Position numbers and translations under genes: made by a program. Shown here one piece after another: positions 15,426 to 22,875 of a stretch of 64,000 nucleotides of DNA. Every line of letters begins with the position of its first letter. Positions within the stretch are counted from its first letter, which is position 1. Under the pieces are notes generated by a model. That model was not told the origin of the DNA and made no database searches. It was given only the letters and a program-made list of their open reading frames with translations. The DNA comes from Thermoplasmata archaeon. GTDB taxonomy: Archaea > Thermoplasmatota > Thermoplasmata > Methanomassiliicoccales > Methanomethylophilaceae. Location of the stretch: NCBI GenBank assembly GCA_015063225.1, contig SUSU01000005.1, forward strand, positions 22,117 to 86,116, given 5' to 3'.

Positions 15426-16859
15426 ATGGAAAGATTCGTCGGACGTGCCAGAGAACTGAAGTATCTGGAAAAGATGTGGTCTGATGAACGCTACAAGACC
15501 TGTGCCATCTACGGTCGCAGACGCATAGGGAAAACCAGAATGATTCAGGAATTCATCAGGGATAAGAAAAGTATTGTGTTCGATCTCGTATTGGGTACCG
15601 AACCTGAAATCATCCGCAGAATGGATGCTACCCTGCGCGACATCACTGGGATAAATACCCCGTCCGATGATCTGTTCGACATCCTGAAGAATTTGAAACA
15701 GATATGCTCCGAAGAGAAAACCGTCATCGTGATAGACGAACTCCCGTACCTCACCGCGGACAATGACCGTGCCGCTTCAGAACTCCAGCATTTCACAGAC
15801 TGGCTTGTTGACAATACTGACTCTATGCTGATTGTCAGCGGATCCTCCATCTCTCTGATGCGCGATGAACTGAAAAACAGGAACAGTCCCCTGTATCAGA
15901 GATTCTTCTTCGAGATCGACCTGAAACCACTTTCATTGGAGGAAGTCAGAGAATTCCATCCCGGAATGTCCGATACAGATATCCTGAAAACGTACCTCAT
16001 CCTCGGCGGTATCCCGCTCTACCACGCAGGTGCAGGCAATCGCAACTATGTCGAGATAGTTGAGGACTACCTGTTCGAACCCACAAATCTATTTTACAAC
16101 GATCCCACGGCAATCGTGGTCGGGGAATTGAAGGACCAGGCTGAAAATGCCCTATCCGTCCTTCAAGCCATTGCGTCCGGATCGACGAGATTCAGCGAGA
16201 TCGCCTCACACACTGGACTGTCCGATTATACGGTCGACAGATGCTTGGACGGATTGAAAGGGATGCGCCTAGTCGATACCTTGCATCCAATGGCCGATGC
16301 ACCGAAACAACCAGTCTACATCATCACCGATGCCCCTACCTCGTTCTATTTCAATGTGATAGGACGCCATCCCCAATTATCGAGATATTCATCACACATC
16401 TTCGAATCGGCCTCCAATCCGATATCCGATTTCCTCGGCAGACAATTCGAGATATTCTGCAGAAACCTCCTGCCCAAGGTATACCCATGCTCGGAAATCG
16501 GATGCTGGTGGGGAAAGGTTCCCGTCAGGGGAGATGACGGCCGCATCACACGCGATGCCAACGGTAAGGTGCTGACCGAGGGAGTTGACATCGACATAAT
16601 CGCCACCCTCCGCAGAAAAAACGAGAGGATTGATCTTTTCGCAGAGTGCAAATTCATGAACCGTAAAATGTCACTGTCCATGCTGAAGACACTACAGGAA
16701 CGGGTATCTTCGCTCAAGGGCGGTTACAACGAAAGGCTGGCATTGATCTCTGTGAAAGGGTTCGATGACGAACTACAATTCTACGCAGAGGACAACGGGA
16801 TTTTCCTGATCGATCTGGACACCATCATGGGAAAGAAAGAATATCCCGAAATCATCTGA
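15426..16859 (+). CDS. Archaeal ATPase with DUF234 nuclease-like C-terminus
   Basis: This 477-residue protein belongs to the archaeal STAND-like ATPases that end in a DUF234 domain. Seen: ERFVGRARELKYLEKMW, Walker A YGRRRIGKTR, Walker B VIVIDELPYL, a sensor-like DSMLIVSGSSIS, a winged-helix segment (ASGSTRFSEIASHTGLSDYTVDRCLDGL, given in part), and a C-terminal PD-(D/E)xK-like core with GVDIDIIA, then FAECKFMNRK, as in restriction-like nucleases. The start at 15426 (MERFVGR) is preferred because the TATA box at 15396-15403 almost touches the ATG at 15405. These genes occur in many copies in archaeal genomes and are often mobile; function is unproven, with defence or DNA processing suggested. 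Confidence 0.85.
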   Translation: MERFVGRARELKYLEKMWSDERYKTCAIYGRRRIGKTRMIQEFIRDKKSIVFDLVLGTEPEIIRRMDATLRDITGINTPSDDLFDILKNLKQICSEEKTVIVIDELPYLTADNDRAASELQHFTDWLVDNTDSMLIVSGSSISLMRDELKNRNSPLYQRFFFEIDLKPLSLEEVREFHPGMSDTDILKTYLILGGIPLYHAGAGNRNYVEIVEDYLFEPTNLFYNDPTAIVVGELKDQAENALSVLQAIASGSTRFSEIASHTGLSDYTVDRCLDGLKGMRLVDTLHPMADAPKQPVYIITDAPTSFYFNVIGRHPQLSRYSSHIFESASNPISDFLGRQFEIFCRNLLPKVYPCSEIGCWWGKVPVRGDDGRITRDANGKVLTEGVDIDIIATLRRKNERIDLFAECKFMNRKMSLSMLKTLQERVSSLKGGYNERLALISVKGFDDELQFYAEDNGIFLIDLDTIMGKKEYPEII

Positions 16860-16933
16860 TCGATCCGACGATGCCCGAGTTCCGTGCTGCTTCTGCGAAT
16901 CATATTATGTTGAAACATCTCTCAATTTTTCTA

Positions 16934-16996
16934 CATTTGTAGTGAATTCACTACTTTCGTAGGTCGCATTTGTAGTGAATTTACTACTTTCGTAGG
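16934..16996. repeat. Tandem repeat of a nested palindrome at the galM 3' end
   Basis: Two 30-nt units (16934-16963 and 16967-16996) differ at one base. Each contains a GTAGTGAATTCACTAC-type 16-bp palindrome (perfect in unit 1) flanked by an outer CTAC...GTAG pair. Unit 2 overlaps the last codons and stop of galM. The tandem arrangement at the edge of an A+T-rich island resembles an attachment or target-site duplication, or a paired operator. Confidence 0.75.
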
Positions 16997-17973
16997 AAAA
17001 CGTATTCCACGAAATGTCTGTAATCCTCGTCCGCACGTAGCATGACCGAGGGGAACTCCGAATGGTTCGGAGCGTCCGGCGGGAACTGCGCCTCGAAACA
17101 AAGACCGCCGAACCTGCCGTAGGTCACGCCTCCCTTCCCAGGCGTCCCGTCCTTCAGGCCTCCGGCGGTATAGAACTGCATAGCGGGGAGGTCCGTGAAC
17201 ACATCTATCGATATTCCCGATACATCGCAGAATGCGGATGCGGCGTGTCTGTCGGACAGCATGTAATTCTGGTCGAATCCCGAATCCCCGAGGACATCCC
17301 CCATGAGGGTCTCTTTCCTGAGGTCGAAACGGGTGCCTTCCACGAAACTAATCTCCCCGGTCGGGATGCCGTCGAGATCTGACGGAGTATAGGAATCGGA
17401 CAGGACGGAAACGCGGTGTCCTGATACATCACCCTTGCCGGCGAGGTTGAAATACGAGTGGTTCGTGAGGTTGCAGACGGTGTCCCCGTTCGCATGAGCC
17501 AGATAATCAATCCTGAGGCTCTTTCCGTCGACCTTATAGGTCACGCGGACATCGAGTTCGCCGGGATACCCCTCCTCCCCGTCGGGGGAGTTCAGATGCA
17601 GAGTGACGGACGAATCCGATACGGATTCCACATCCCACACGCGCTTGTCGAACCCTCTCTCCCCGCCGTGGATGTGGTCCTTCCCGCGGTTGAGCGTGAG
17701 CTGGTAATCCTTTCCGCCCACGTTGATGTGTCCTCCGGAGATGCGGTTGGTGCACCTACCCATGACCGCTCCCATCCTCCCGGAACGCGTACGGTAATCC
17801 TCCAGGGACTCGTATCCGAGAACCACATCCACGAAGGAACCGTTCCTATCGGGGACCTTAAGGGAACGCAGGGCGGCACCGTAGGTGATGACCTCGCATT
17901 CAATCTCCCCGGAACCTATGGAGATGCATTGCACCTCCGTTCCGTCGGGCATCACTCCGAAAACGCGCGACAT
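16984..17973 (-). CDS. galM: Aldose 1-epimerase (mutarotase) family protein
   Basis: This 329-residue protein interconverts alpha and beta anomers of aldoses. Seen: YGAALRSLKVPDRNGSFVDVVLGY, the substrate-binding GRCTNRI, LNRGKDHIHGG with the conserved histidine, the catalytic NLTNHSYFNLAG motif near residue 165, and a C-terminal FEAQFPPDAPN with the catalytic glutamate. The start at 17973 is chosen because the family begins there (SRVFGVMPDG) and because it lies 4 nt after the hisA stop; the longer frame upstream runs antisense-like through hisA with no similarity. It is the last gene of a hisG-hisC-hisH-hisA-galM run, an unexplained pairing of histidine synthesis with sugar metabolism. Confidence 0.9.
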   Translation of the reverse strand: MSRVFGVMPDGTEVQCISIGSGEIECEVITYGAALRSLKVPDRNGSFVDVVLGYESLEDYRTRSGRMGAVMGRCTNRISGGHINVGGKDYQLTLNRGKDHIHGGERGFDKRVWDVESVSDSSVTLHLNSPDGEEGYPGELDVRVTYKVDGKSLRIDYLAHANGDTVCNLTNHSYFNLAGKGDVSGHRVSVLSDSYTPSDLDGIPTGEISFVEGTRFDLRKETLMGDVLGDSGFDQNYMLSDRHAASAFCDVSGISIDVFTDLPAMQFYTAGGLKDGTPGKGGVTYGRFGGLCFEAQFPPDAPNHSEFPSVMLRADEDYRHFVEYVFLRK

Positions 17974-17977
17974 GGAA

Positions 17978-18700
17978 TCAGGCGAGGTCGGCGACCCAGG
18001 GGATCTCCCATTCCCAGGGCTTGATGACTCCGTCATAGAGCGCCATCCCAACGACGGCGGCGATGGCGCCGGAACGGGAGAGGGTCTCCGCATCCTTGTA
18101 GGTGGTGAGGCCGCCGGAGGCAATCACCATGACCGGACAGTCGGTGACGAACTGGCGGGTGGCGTTCTCGTCCACGCCGCCCTTCTTCCCTTCTACGTCC
18201 ACGTGGGTGAAGAGCACACCGGCAACGGGCAGGGAACCGATGACGTCGAAGAGGTACTTCAGGGAGTAGGGGCAGGGTTCCTGCCATCCCTTGATGACGA
18301 CCTTCCCGCCCTTCATGTCCATCCCCACGACTATCTTGTCGGGGAACTTGTTGGCCATCTCCTTCAGCCATTCGATGTCGGTGACGGCCTTGGTGCCGGT
18401 GATGACCCTGTCGGCGCCCGCCTCGACGTAACGGCGGATGGTCTCCTCCGAACGGATACCGCCTCCGACCTCGCAGGGCACGCCGCAGGTGCGGATGATG
18501 TCACAGAACACATCGACGTTGTCCCCTTTCCCGAAGGCGCCGTCGAGGTCCACAAGGTGGAGATACTTCGCGCCGAGGTCCACCCACTTCTTGGCGGTGC
18601 TCTTGATGTCGGGGATGACAATCTGCTGGGAACCGGGCTTTCCGCCCACGAGCTGGACCACCTGGTGGTCCAATACATCGACTGCGGGAATCACTATCAT
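17978..18700 (-). CDS. hisA: ProFAR isomerase
   Basis: This 240-residue (beta/alpha)8 enzyme catalyses the Amadori rearrangement of ProFAR to PRFAR in histidine synthesis. Seen: MIVIPAVDVLDHQVVQLVGG with the first catalytic aspartate, LHLVDLDGAFGKGDN, VGGGIRSEETI, and the second-half repeat with THVDVEGKKGGVD and IASGGL, the two phosphate-binding sites. Its ATG overlaps the hisH stop by 4 nt. Two mid-sequence features, such as DMKGGKVVIKGWQE, follow the family. HisF, its paralogue, is encoded at 29733-30491 in the other his cluster. Confidence 0.95.
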   Translation of the reverse strand: MIVIPAVDVLDHQVVQLVGGKPGSQQIVIPDIKSTAKKWVDLGAKYLHLVDLDGAFGKGDNVDVFCDIIRTCGVPCEVGGGIRSEETIRRYVEAGADRVITGTKAVTDIEWLKEMANKFPDKIVVGMDMKGGKVVIKGWQEPCPYSLKYLFDVIGSLPVAGVLFTHVDVEGKKGGVDENATRQFVTDCPVMVIASGGLTTYKDAETLSRSGAIAAVVGMALYDGVIKPWEWEIPWVADLA

Positions 18701-19293
18701 ATCTGTCCCTCCGCGAACTCCACGAAGTTCCTCAGGAACCTCTGTCCCTCCGCCGAGCTCTTCTCGGGGTGGAACTGTGTGGAGACGACGTTGTGGTCCC
18801 TCATGAGCGTTGGGAAGGTGAACCCCTCGTACTCGGTGATCCCCTTCACGACCTTGGGATCGGCGTCGCAGTAGTAGGAATGGGCGAAGTAGAACTTGCG
18901 CTCGGAGATGCCCTCCATGATGGGGTCGGAGGTGACGACCTCGTTCCATCCCATGTGGGGGACGGTCCTGGATTTCAGAAGGCGGACCCTCCCGCCGTAG
19001 GCGGAGATACCCACGAGCTCGCCCTCGTCGGAACCGGAGAACATCACGTGCGTGCCTATGCACACGGTGAGCGCGGGAAGCCCCGCCTCGAACTTCTGCC
19101 TGAGCTCCTCGCGGACAGGTGCCAGATTCCTCATCACGGCATCGAACGCGCCCACTCCGGGGAGCACGACACACTGCGCCCCCGGCAGACGGGAGAGGTC
19201 CGAGGTGACCTCCACCTCGGCGCCCGCAATCTCCAGGGCCTTCTTGATCGAGTGGATGTTCCCTACGCCGTAGTCGGCCATGAGGACCTTCAT
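18697..19293 (-). CDS. hisH: Imidazole glycerol phosphate synthase, glutaminase subunit
   Basis: This 198-residue class I glutamine amidotransferase supplies ammonia to HisF. Seen: DYGVGNIHSI at the N-terminus, LPGVGAFD, and the HPEKS motif near the C-terminus (STQFHPEKSSAEG). In the nucleophile loop the sequence reads LTVCIGTHVMF, so the cysteine is present but the usual GICLGMQ is altered (VCIGTHV). His and Glu of the triad are intact. The gene overlaps hisC and hisA by 4 nt on each side, while its partner hisF is 10 kb away in a second operon. Confidence 0.93.
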   Translation of the reverse strand: MKVLMADYGVGNIHSIKKALEIAGAEVEVTSDLSRLPGAQCVVLPGVGAFDAVMRNLAPVREELRQKFEAGLPALTVCIGTHVMFSGSDEGELVGISAYGGRVRLLKSRTVPHMGWNEVVTSDPIMEGISERKFYFAHSYYCDADPKVVKGITEYEGFTFPTLMRDHNVVSTQFHPEKSSAEGQRFLRNFVEFAEGQI

Positions 19294-20357
19294 CTCTTCT
19301 CACCTGCGAGCACGTCTTCGATTGCGTCTGTCATTATCCTGTTCAGCTCCTCGGTGCCGACGGTGGGGCGTACGCAGTTCTCCGTGCGGCGCTTGTGTCC
19401 GAAGTCCCTGATGAGCACCTTGCGCTCCTTCAGGCCCTCGATTAGCCTGGCGTGGTCGATGGGCGACTCCGCCAGGATGAAATTGGAATCAGAGGGATAG
19501 GGCTTGAATCCTAGTTCCCTGAGTTTGGCCATCAGTTTGGGCCTCTGCTCCGAGACCATGTCCACCGACCTCTTCACGAAATCCTGGTCCCTGGCCGCGG
19601 CGATGGCGGCACCCTCGCTGACGGAGTTGAGGGAATAGGGGACCTTCACGGCGTTGAGCATGTCGGCGACCTTGCGGTTCGCTCCCATGTACCCCACCCT
19701 CATGTTCGCCATGGCGTAGGCCTTGGAGAAGGTCTTCACCACGATGAGATTGTCGAACTCCTCGACCTTGGGCATCATTGTGGTCCTCGCGTACTCCGCA
19801 TAGGCCTCGTCGAGGATGACTATGCCCTCGTGTTTCGCGAGCACCTCCTCGATGTCCTTCTGGCGGAAGCAGTTCCCGGTGGGGTTGTTGGGTGTGGGCA
19901 TGATGATGATGCCCTTGTTCTCCTCCCCCTTCCCGACTATCGCGTCGACGTCCAGCTGGAAGTCCTCGGTGAGGTCGACCTCCCTCCTGATCCCGCTGGC
20001 AAGGTCGATGAAGTAGGGGTAGAGGGAATAGGAGGGGCACGGGTAGGTGCAGACGGTCTTCCCGGGCTCCGCAAAGGTGGTGTAGATGGTGTTGAGCATC
20101 TCGTCGGAGCCGTTGCCGGCCACGAGGTTCTCCATCTCCAGATCGTAAAGCCTGGCGAGCTCCTCCCTCAGGCCGTTGGAATAGGTGTTGGGATAGCCGT
20201 TGAGGTCCACCCTGAGGTTCCTCAGGTACTCCGCGGCGGCGGGGTTGGAACCGAGGACGTTGGTGTTGGTGTCCATGCGGAGGGTACCCGGTGCGATGAC
20301 GGGGTTGTAGTACATCTCCAGCCCGCGCACGGATGCGCGCATGCTGTTGCGGTCCAT
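19290..20357 (-). CDS. hisC: Histidinol-phosphate aminotransferase
   Basis: This 355-residue PLP-dependent aminotransferase (fold type I) converts imidazole acetol phosphate to histidinol phosphate. Seen: NTNVLGSNPAA, the cofactor-phosphate region GNGSDEMLN, TPNNPTGNCF, LDEAYAEYA with the aspartate that binds the pyridine nitrogen, and the PLP lysine in VVKTFSKAYAMANMRVGY. Two starts are possible: ATG at 20357 (TGATG junction with hisG) or GTG at 20360 (4-nt overlap). ATG is used here. It is the second gene of the hisG operon. Confidence 0.94.
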   Translation of the reverse strand: MDRNSMRASVRGLEMYYNPVIAPGTLRMDTNTNVLGSNPAAAEYLRNLRVDLNGYPNTYSNGLREELARLYDLEMENLVAGNGSDEMLNTIYTTFAEPGKTVCTYPCPSYSLYPYFIDLASGIRREVDLTEDFQLDVDAIVGKGEENKGIIIMPTPNNPTGNCFRQKDIEEVLAKHEGIVILDEAYAEYARTTMMPKVEEFDNLIVVKTFSKAYAMANMRVGYMGANRKVADMLNAVKVPYSLNSVSEGAAIAAARDQDFVKRSVDMVSEQRPKLMAKLRELGFKPYPSDSNFILAESPIDHARLIEGLKERKVLIRDFGHKRRTENCVRPTVGTEELNRIMTDAIEDVLAGEKR

Positions 20358-21220
20358 CACTCCACCAGCCTCTCGATGGGCATCGTTAGGATGCCCTTGG
20401 CGCCGATCCTCTCGAGGTCGGCGACCGCGCGGAAGACGTCCGCCGCGGATACCACCGCCTGCACGGCGGCGAAGCCGGTGTCCCCGATGGGGATGATGGT
20501 GGGCCCGCCGATGCCGGGGACAATCCTCTCCACCTCTGAGAGCTTGGACACGGGGACGTCGGCCATGAGGTACTTCTTTCCCTCGGCGCGGATGACGGAG
20601 CGGAAGGCGGCTACAATGGAATCGATGGTGCCCTTCTTGGAAGCGTCCTTCATCGCATCGGAACTGGCGAATATGCAGGCCTGGGACTCCATGATGGTCT
20701 CCACCTCGCAGAGGTGGTTCATGCGGAGGGTGGAGCCGGTGGCGACGAGGTCGGCGATGGCGTCGGAGACCCCCAGCTGGGGCATGATCTCGGCGGCACC
20801 CTGAACGAAGACGACCTGTCCCTTCAAGCCCTTCTTCTTCAGGAAGGCCTCGGTGAGCTTGGGGAACGACGTCGCGATGCGGATCCCGTCCTTCATCTCG
20901 CCCTTGGCGACGGCGGAATCCTCGGGAGCGGCGATGGAGAGGCGGCAGTGTCCGAACTCGAGGGGGAGGACCATGTCGAGACCGGTTCCGGCCTCGGCCT
21001 CCACGTCCTGTCCGGTGACGCCGAAGTCAACGGATCCGGAGGCGATGAACACGGGGATATCCTGGGCCCTGAGGAAGAAGACCTGCAGGTTCATGGAGGG
21101 CACATCGACCTCCAGCCTGCGGCCCCAGTCGGGACCGAGAGCGATGCCCGCCTTGGTCATCAGCTCGATGGTCCTATCGTTGAGCCTGCCTTTGTTCGGA
21201 ACAGCCATTCTCACTGTCAT
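20357..21220 (-). CDS. hisG: ATP phosphoribosyltransferase (long form)
   Basis: HisG joins ATP and PRPP, the first and committed step of histidine synthesis, and is normally feedback-inhibited by histidine. The 287-residue length indicates the long form with its own C-terminal regulatory domain, so no HisZ is needed. Seen: VRMAVPNKGRLND at the N-terminus, FFLRAQDIPVFIASGSVDFGVTG, the PRPP-binding GAAEIMPQLGVSDAIADLVATGST, and a C-terminal ACT-like region including GGPTIIPIGDTGFAAVQAVV. The ATG at 21220 is preceded by GGTG about 6 nt upstream, and a TATA element is on the minus strand at about 21259-21268. It leads the hisGCHA-galM operon. Confidence 0.95.
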   Translation of the reverse strand: MTVRMAVPNKGRLNDRTIELMTKAGIALGPDWGRRLEVDVPSMNLQVFFLRAQDIPVFIASGSVDFGVTGQDVEAEAGTGLDMVLPLEFGHCRLSIAAPEDSAVAKGEMKDGIRIATSFPKLTEAFLKKKGLKGQVVFVQGAAEIMPQLGVSDAIADLVATGSTLRMNHLCEVETIMESQACIFASSDAMKDASKKGTIDSIVAAFRSVIRAEGKKYLMADVPVSKLSEVERIVPGIGGPTIIPIGDTGFAAVQAVVSAADVFRAVADLERIGAKGILTMPIERLVE

Positions 21221-21258
21221 TTCCGCACCTTTCTATAATCCGCGCATACACGCGCCCC

Positions 21259-21268
21259 TAATATAAGT
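21259..21268 (-). promoter_or_regulatory. TATA box of the hisGCHA-galM operon
   Basis: CTTATATTAG on the minus strand, about 40 nt before the hisG ATG. A leader of about 15 nt would carry AAAGGTG as ribosome binding site. Confidence 0.5.
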
Positions 21269-21286
21269 GTTGGACTGCCCTCAAGG

Positions 21287-21300
21287 CGCCATATATGGCG
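21287..21300. promoter_or_regulatory. 14-bp perfect palindrome between hisG and citrate synthase
   Basis: CGCCATATATGGCG lies between the divergent hisG operon and the citrate synthase gene, about 20 bp upstream of the hisG TATA box. Its perfect symmetry and position suggest a regulator binding site; the regulator is unknown. Confidence 0.45.
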
Positions 21301-21435
21301 TGATTGACGGTTTTTCAAACATCTGGCTCTTTTGAAAATATTTTTCAGAGGCCGTGATGTCCCCTCGCGCGCGCCCATCATAAAATAAATAATGTGAACG
21401 TATCAGCCGATTGCTAACTTGGGGAAAGGTGTCAC

Positions 21436-22785
21436 ATGAACTCCCACGACGATTACTATCTCGAGAAGTCCCGCGCCTGCGAAGACCACGGTATCATCCC
21501 CGGCGAGCTCTACGACGAGTTCGACGTGAAGAAAGGACTCCGCGACAGGGAGGGCAAAGGAGTCGTCACCGGTATCACCCGCATCTCCAAGCTCAACGGT
21601 TACGAGACCGTCAACGGCAAGCGCGTCCCCATGGAGGGGAAGCTCGCCTACCGCGGCTACGACATCAACGACCTCGTCTACAAGCACGGCGACTCCAAGC
21701 TCCGCTTCGAGGAGGCAGCCTACCTCCTGCTTTTCGGGGACCTCCCCAACAGGGACGAGGTCGAGACCTTCAGGGCGATCGTCGAGGACAACATGAGGCT
21801 CCCCACCTCCTTCCTCAACCGCGTCATCTTCCGCGAGAACTGCGGCGACATCATGAACACCATGGCCCGCGGAATCCTGGAGCTGGAGACCTACGACAAG
21901 GACATCGGGAACACCTCCGTCGAGCACGTCCTCAAGCAGAGCATGAGGATCCTCAGCGTCGCACCCATGCTCGCAGTCTACGGCTACCACGCCCACAACC
22001 ACTACGACAAGGACAAGAGCCTCGTCATCCACAGGCCCAACCACAAGCTCACCGTGGCGGAGAACATCCTCCACATGCTCCACACAGACGGGAAGTACAG
22101 CGAACTCGAGGCCATGGCCCTCGACGCCGCCCTCACGGTGCACATGGAGCACGGCGGAGGGAACAACTCCGCATTCACCACCAGGGTCATCACCTCCGCG
22201 GGGTCCGACACCTACTCGGTCATCGCCGCCGCCATCCTCTCCCTCAAGGGCCCCAAGCACGGGGGCGCCAACATCAAGGCCATCCAGATGATGGACGACC
22301 TAAGACACCACGTGACCGACCCCCACGACGATGCCCAGATAAGGGACTACATCACCCGCCTGATGAACAAGGAGGCCTTCGACAAATCCGGGCTCGTATA
22401 CGGTTTCGGCCATGCGGTCTATTCCATATCCGATCCCCGCGCGAAGATCCTCAAGGACTTCGTCACCCGCCTCGCCAAGGAGAAGGGCTACCAGAAGGAG
22501 CTCGCCTACTACGAGGCGGTGGAGCGCATCGCGCCCGAGATGATCTCCGAGAGGAGGAGGACCACCATCAGGACCTGCATCAACGTGGACTACTACAGCG
22601 GCCTCCTCTACAGGATGCTGAAGATCCCCGAGGAGCTCTACACCCCCATCTTCGCCATCGCCAGGATCGCCGGGTGGAGCGCGCACAGGATCGAGGAAAT
22701 CGTGAGCTCCGGGAAGATCATCCGTCCCGCCTACGTCAGCATCGCCGAGGACAGGGAATACGTGCCCCTCGAGAAGAGGGAATGA
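21436..22785 (+). CDS. gltA: Citrate synthase
   Basis: This 449-residue enzyme condenses oxaloacetate with acetyl-CoA. Seen: GKLAYRGYDINDLVYKHG, EEAAYLLLFGDLPN, MLHTDGKYSELEAMALDAALTVHMEHGGGNNSAFTTRV (catalytic histidine region, quoted in two parts: ALTVHMEHGGG and NNSAFTTRV), KGPKHGGAN, GFGHAVY with the second histidine, and WSAHRIEE at the C-terminal end. The extended N-terminus of about 50 residues and the sequence style resemble clostridial citrate synthases more than thermophilic archaeal ones, which hints at acquisition from gut Firmicutes. In a methanogen its likely job is the oxidative branch to 2-oxoglutarate and glutamate. The start is supported by GGTG about 6 nt before the ATG. 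Confidence 0.93.
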   Translation: MNSHDDYYLEKSRACEDHGIIPGELYDEFDVKKGLRDREGKGVVTGITRISKLNGYETVNGKRVPMEGKLAYRGYDINDLVYKHGDSKLRFEEAAYLLLFGDLPNRDEVETFRAIVEDNMRLPTSFLNRVIFRENCGDIMNTMARGILELETYDKDIGNTSVEHVLKQSMRILSVAPMLAVYGYHAHNHYDKDKSLVIHRPNHKLTVAENILHMLHTDGKYSELEAMALDAALTVHMEHGGGNNSAFTTRVITSAGSDTYSVIAAAILSLKGPKHGGANIKAIQMMDDLRHHVTDPHDDAQIRDYITRLMNKEAFDKSGLVYGFGHAVYSISDPRAKILKDFVTRLAKEKGYQKELAYYEAVERIAPEMISERRRTTIRTCINVDYYSGLLYRMLKIPEELYTPIFAIARIAGWSAHRIEEIVSSGKIIRPAYVSIAEDREYVPLEKRE

Positions 22786-22875
22786 ACCCCCTTGGCATGA
22801 GCCAGCATGCCCGGTTTGCGGCCAGGCGACAGAACGTAGCGCCAGGTCTATTAGTGAGAACGGCATCCATGTGAT

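Noticed and set aside
14010..16859. A defence system formed by the zinc-ribbon protein and DUF234 ATPase
   Set aside because: The genes have separate promoters and no known defence signature; linkage alone is too weak, so it is kept only as an island observation.
16934..16996. Possible CRISPR array
   Set aside because: Only two repeat units with a 3-nt spacer and no cas genes.
17974..18123. N-terminal extension of galM into hisA
   Set aside because: The extra residues are proline/serine-rich antisense-like sequence; the family start is at 17973 right after hisA.
22786..22875. HipB gene upstream of the HipA-like kinase
   Set aside because: The 90-nt gap is too short and contains no HTH-like frame.
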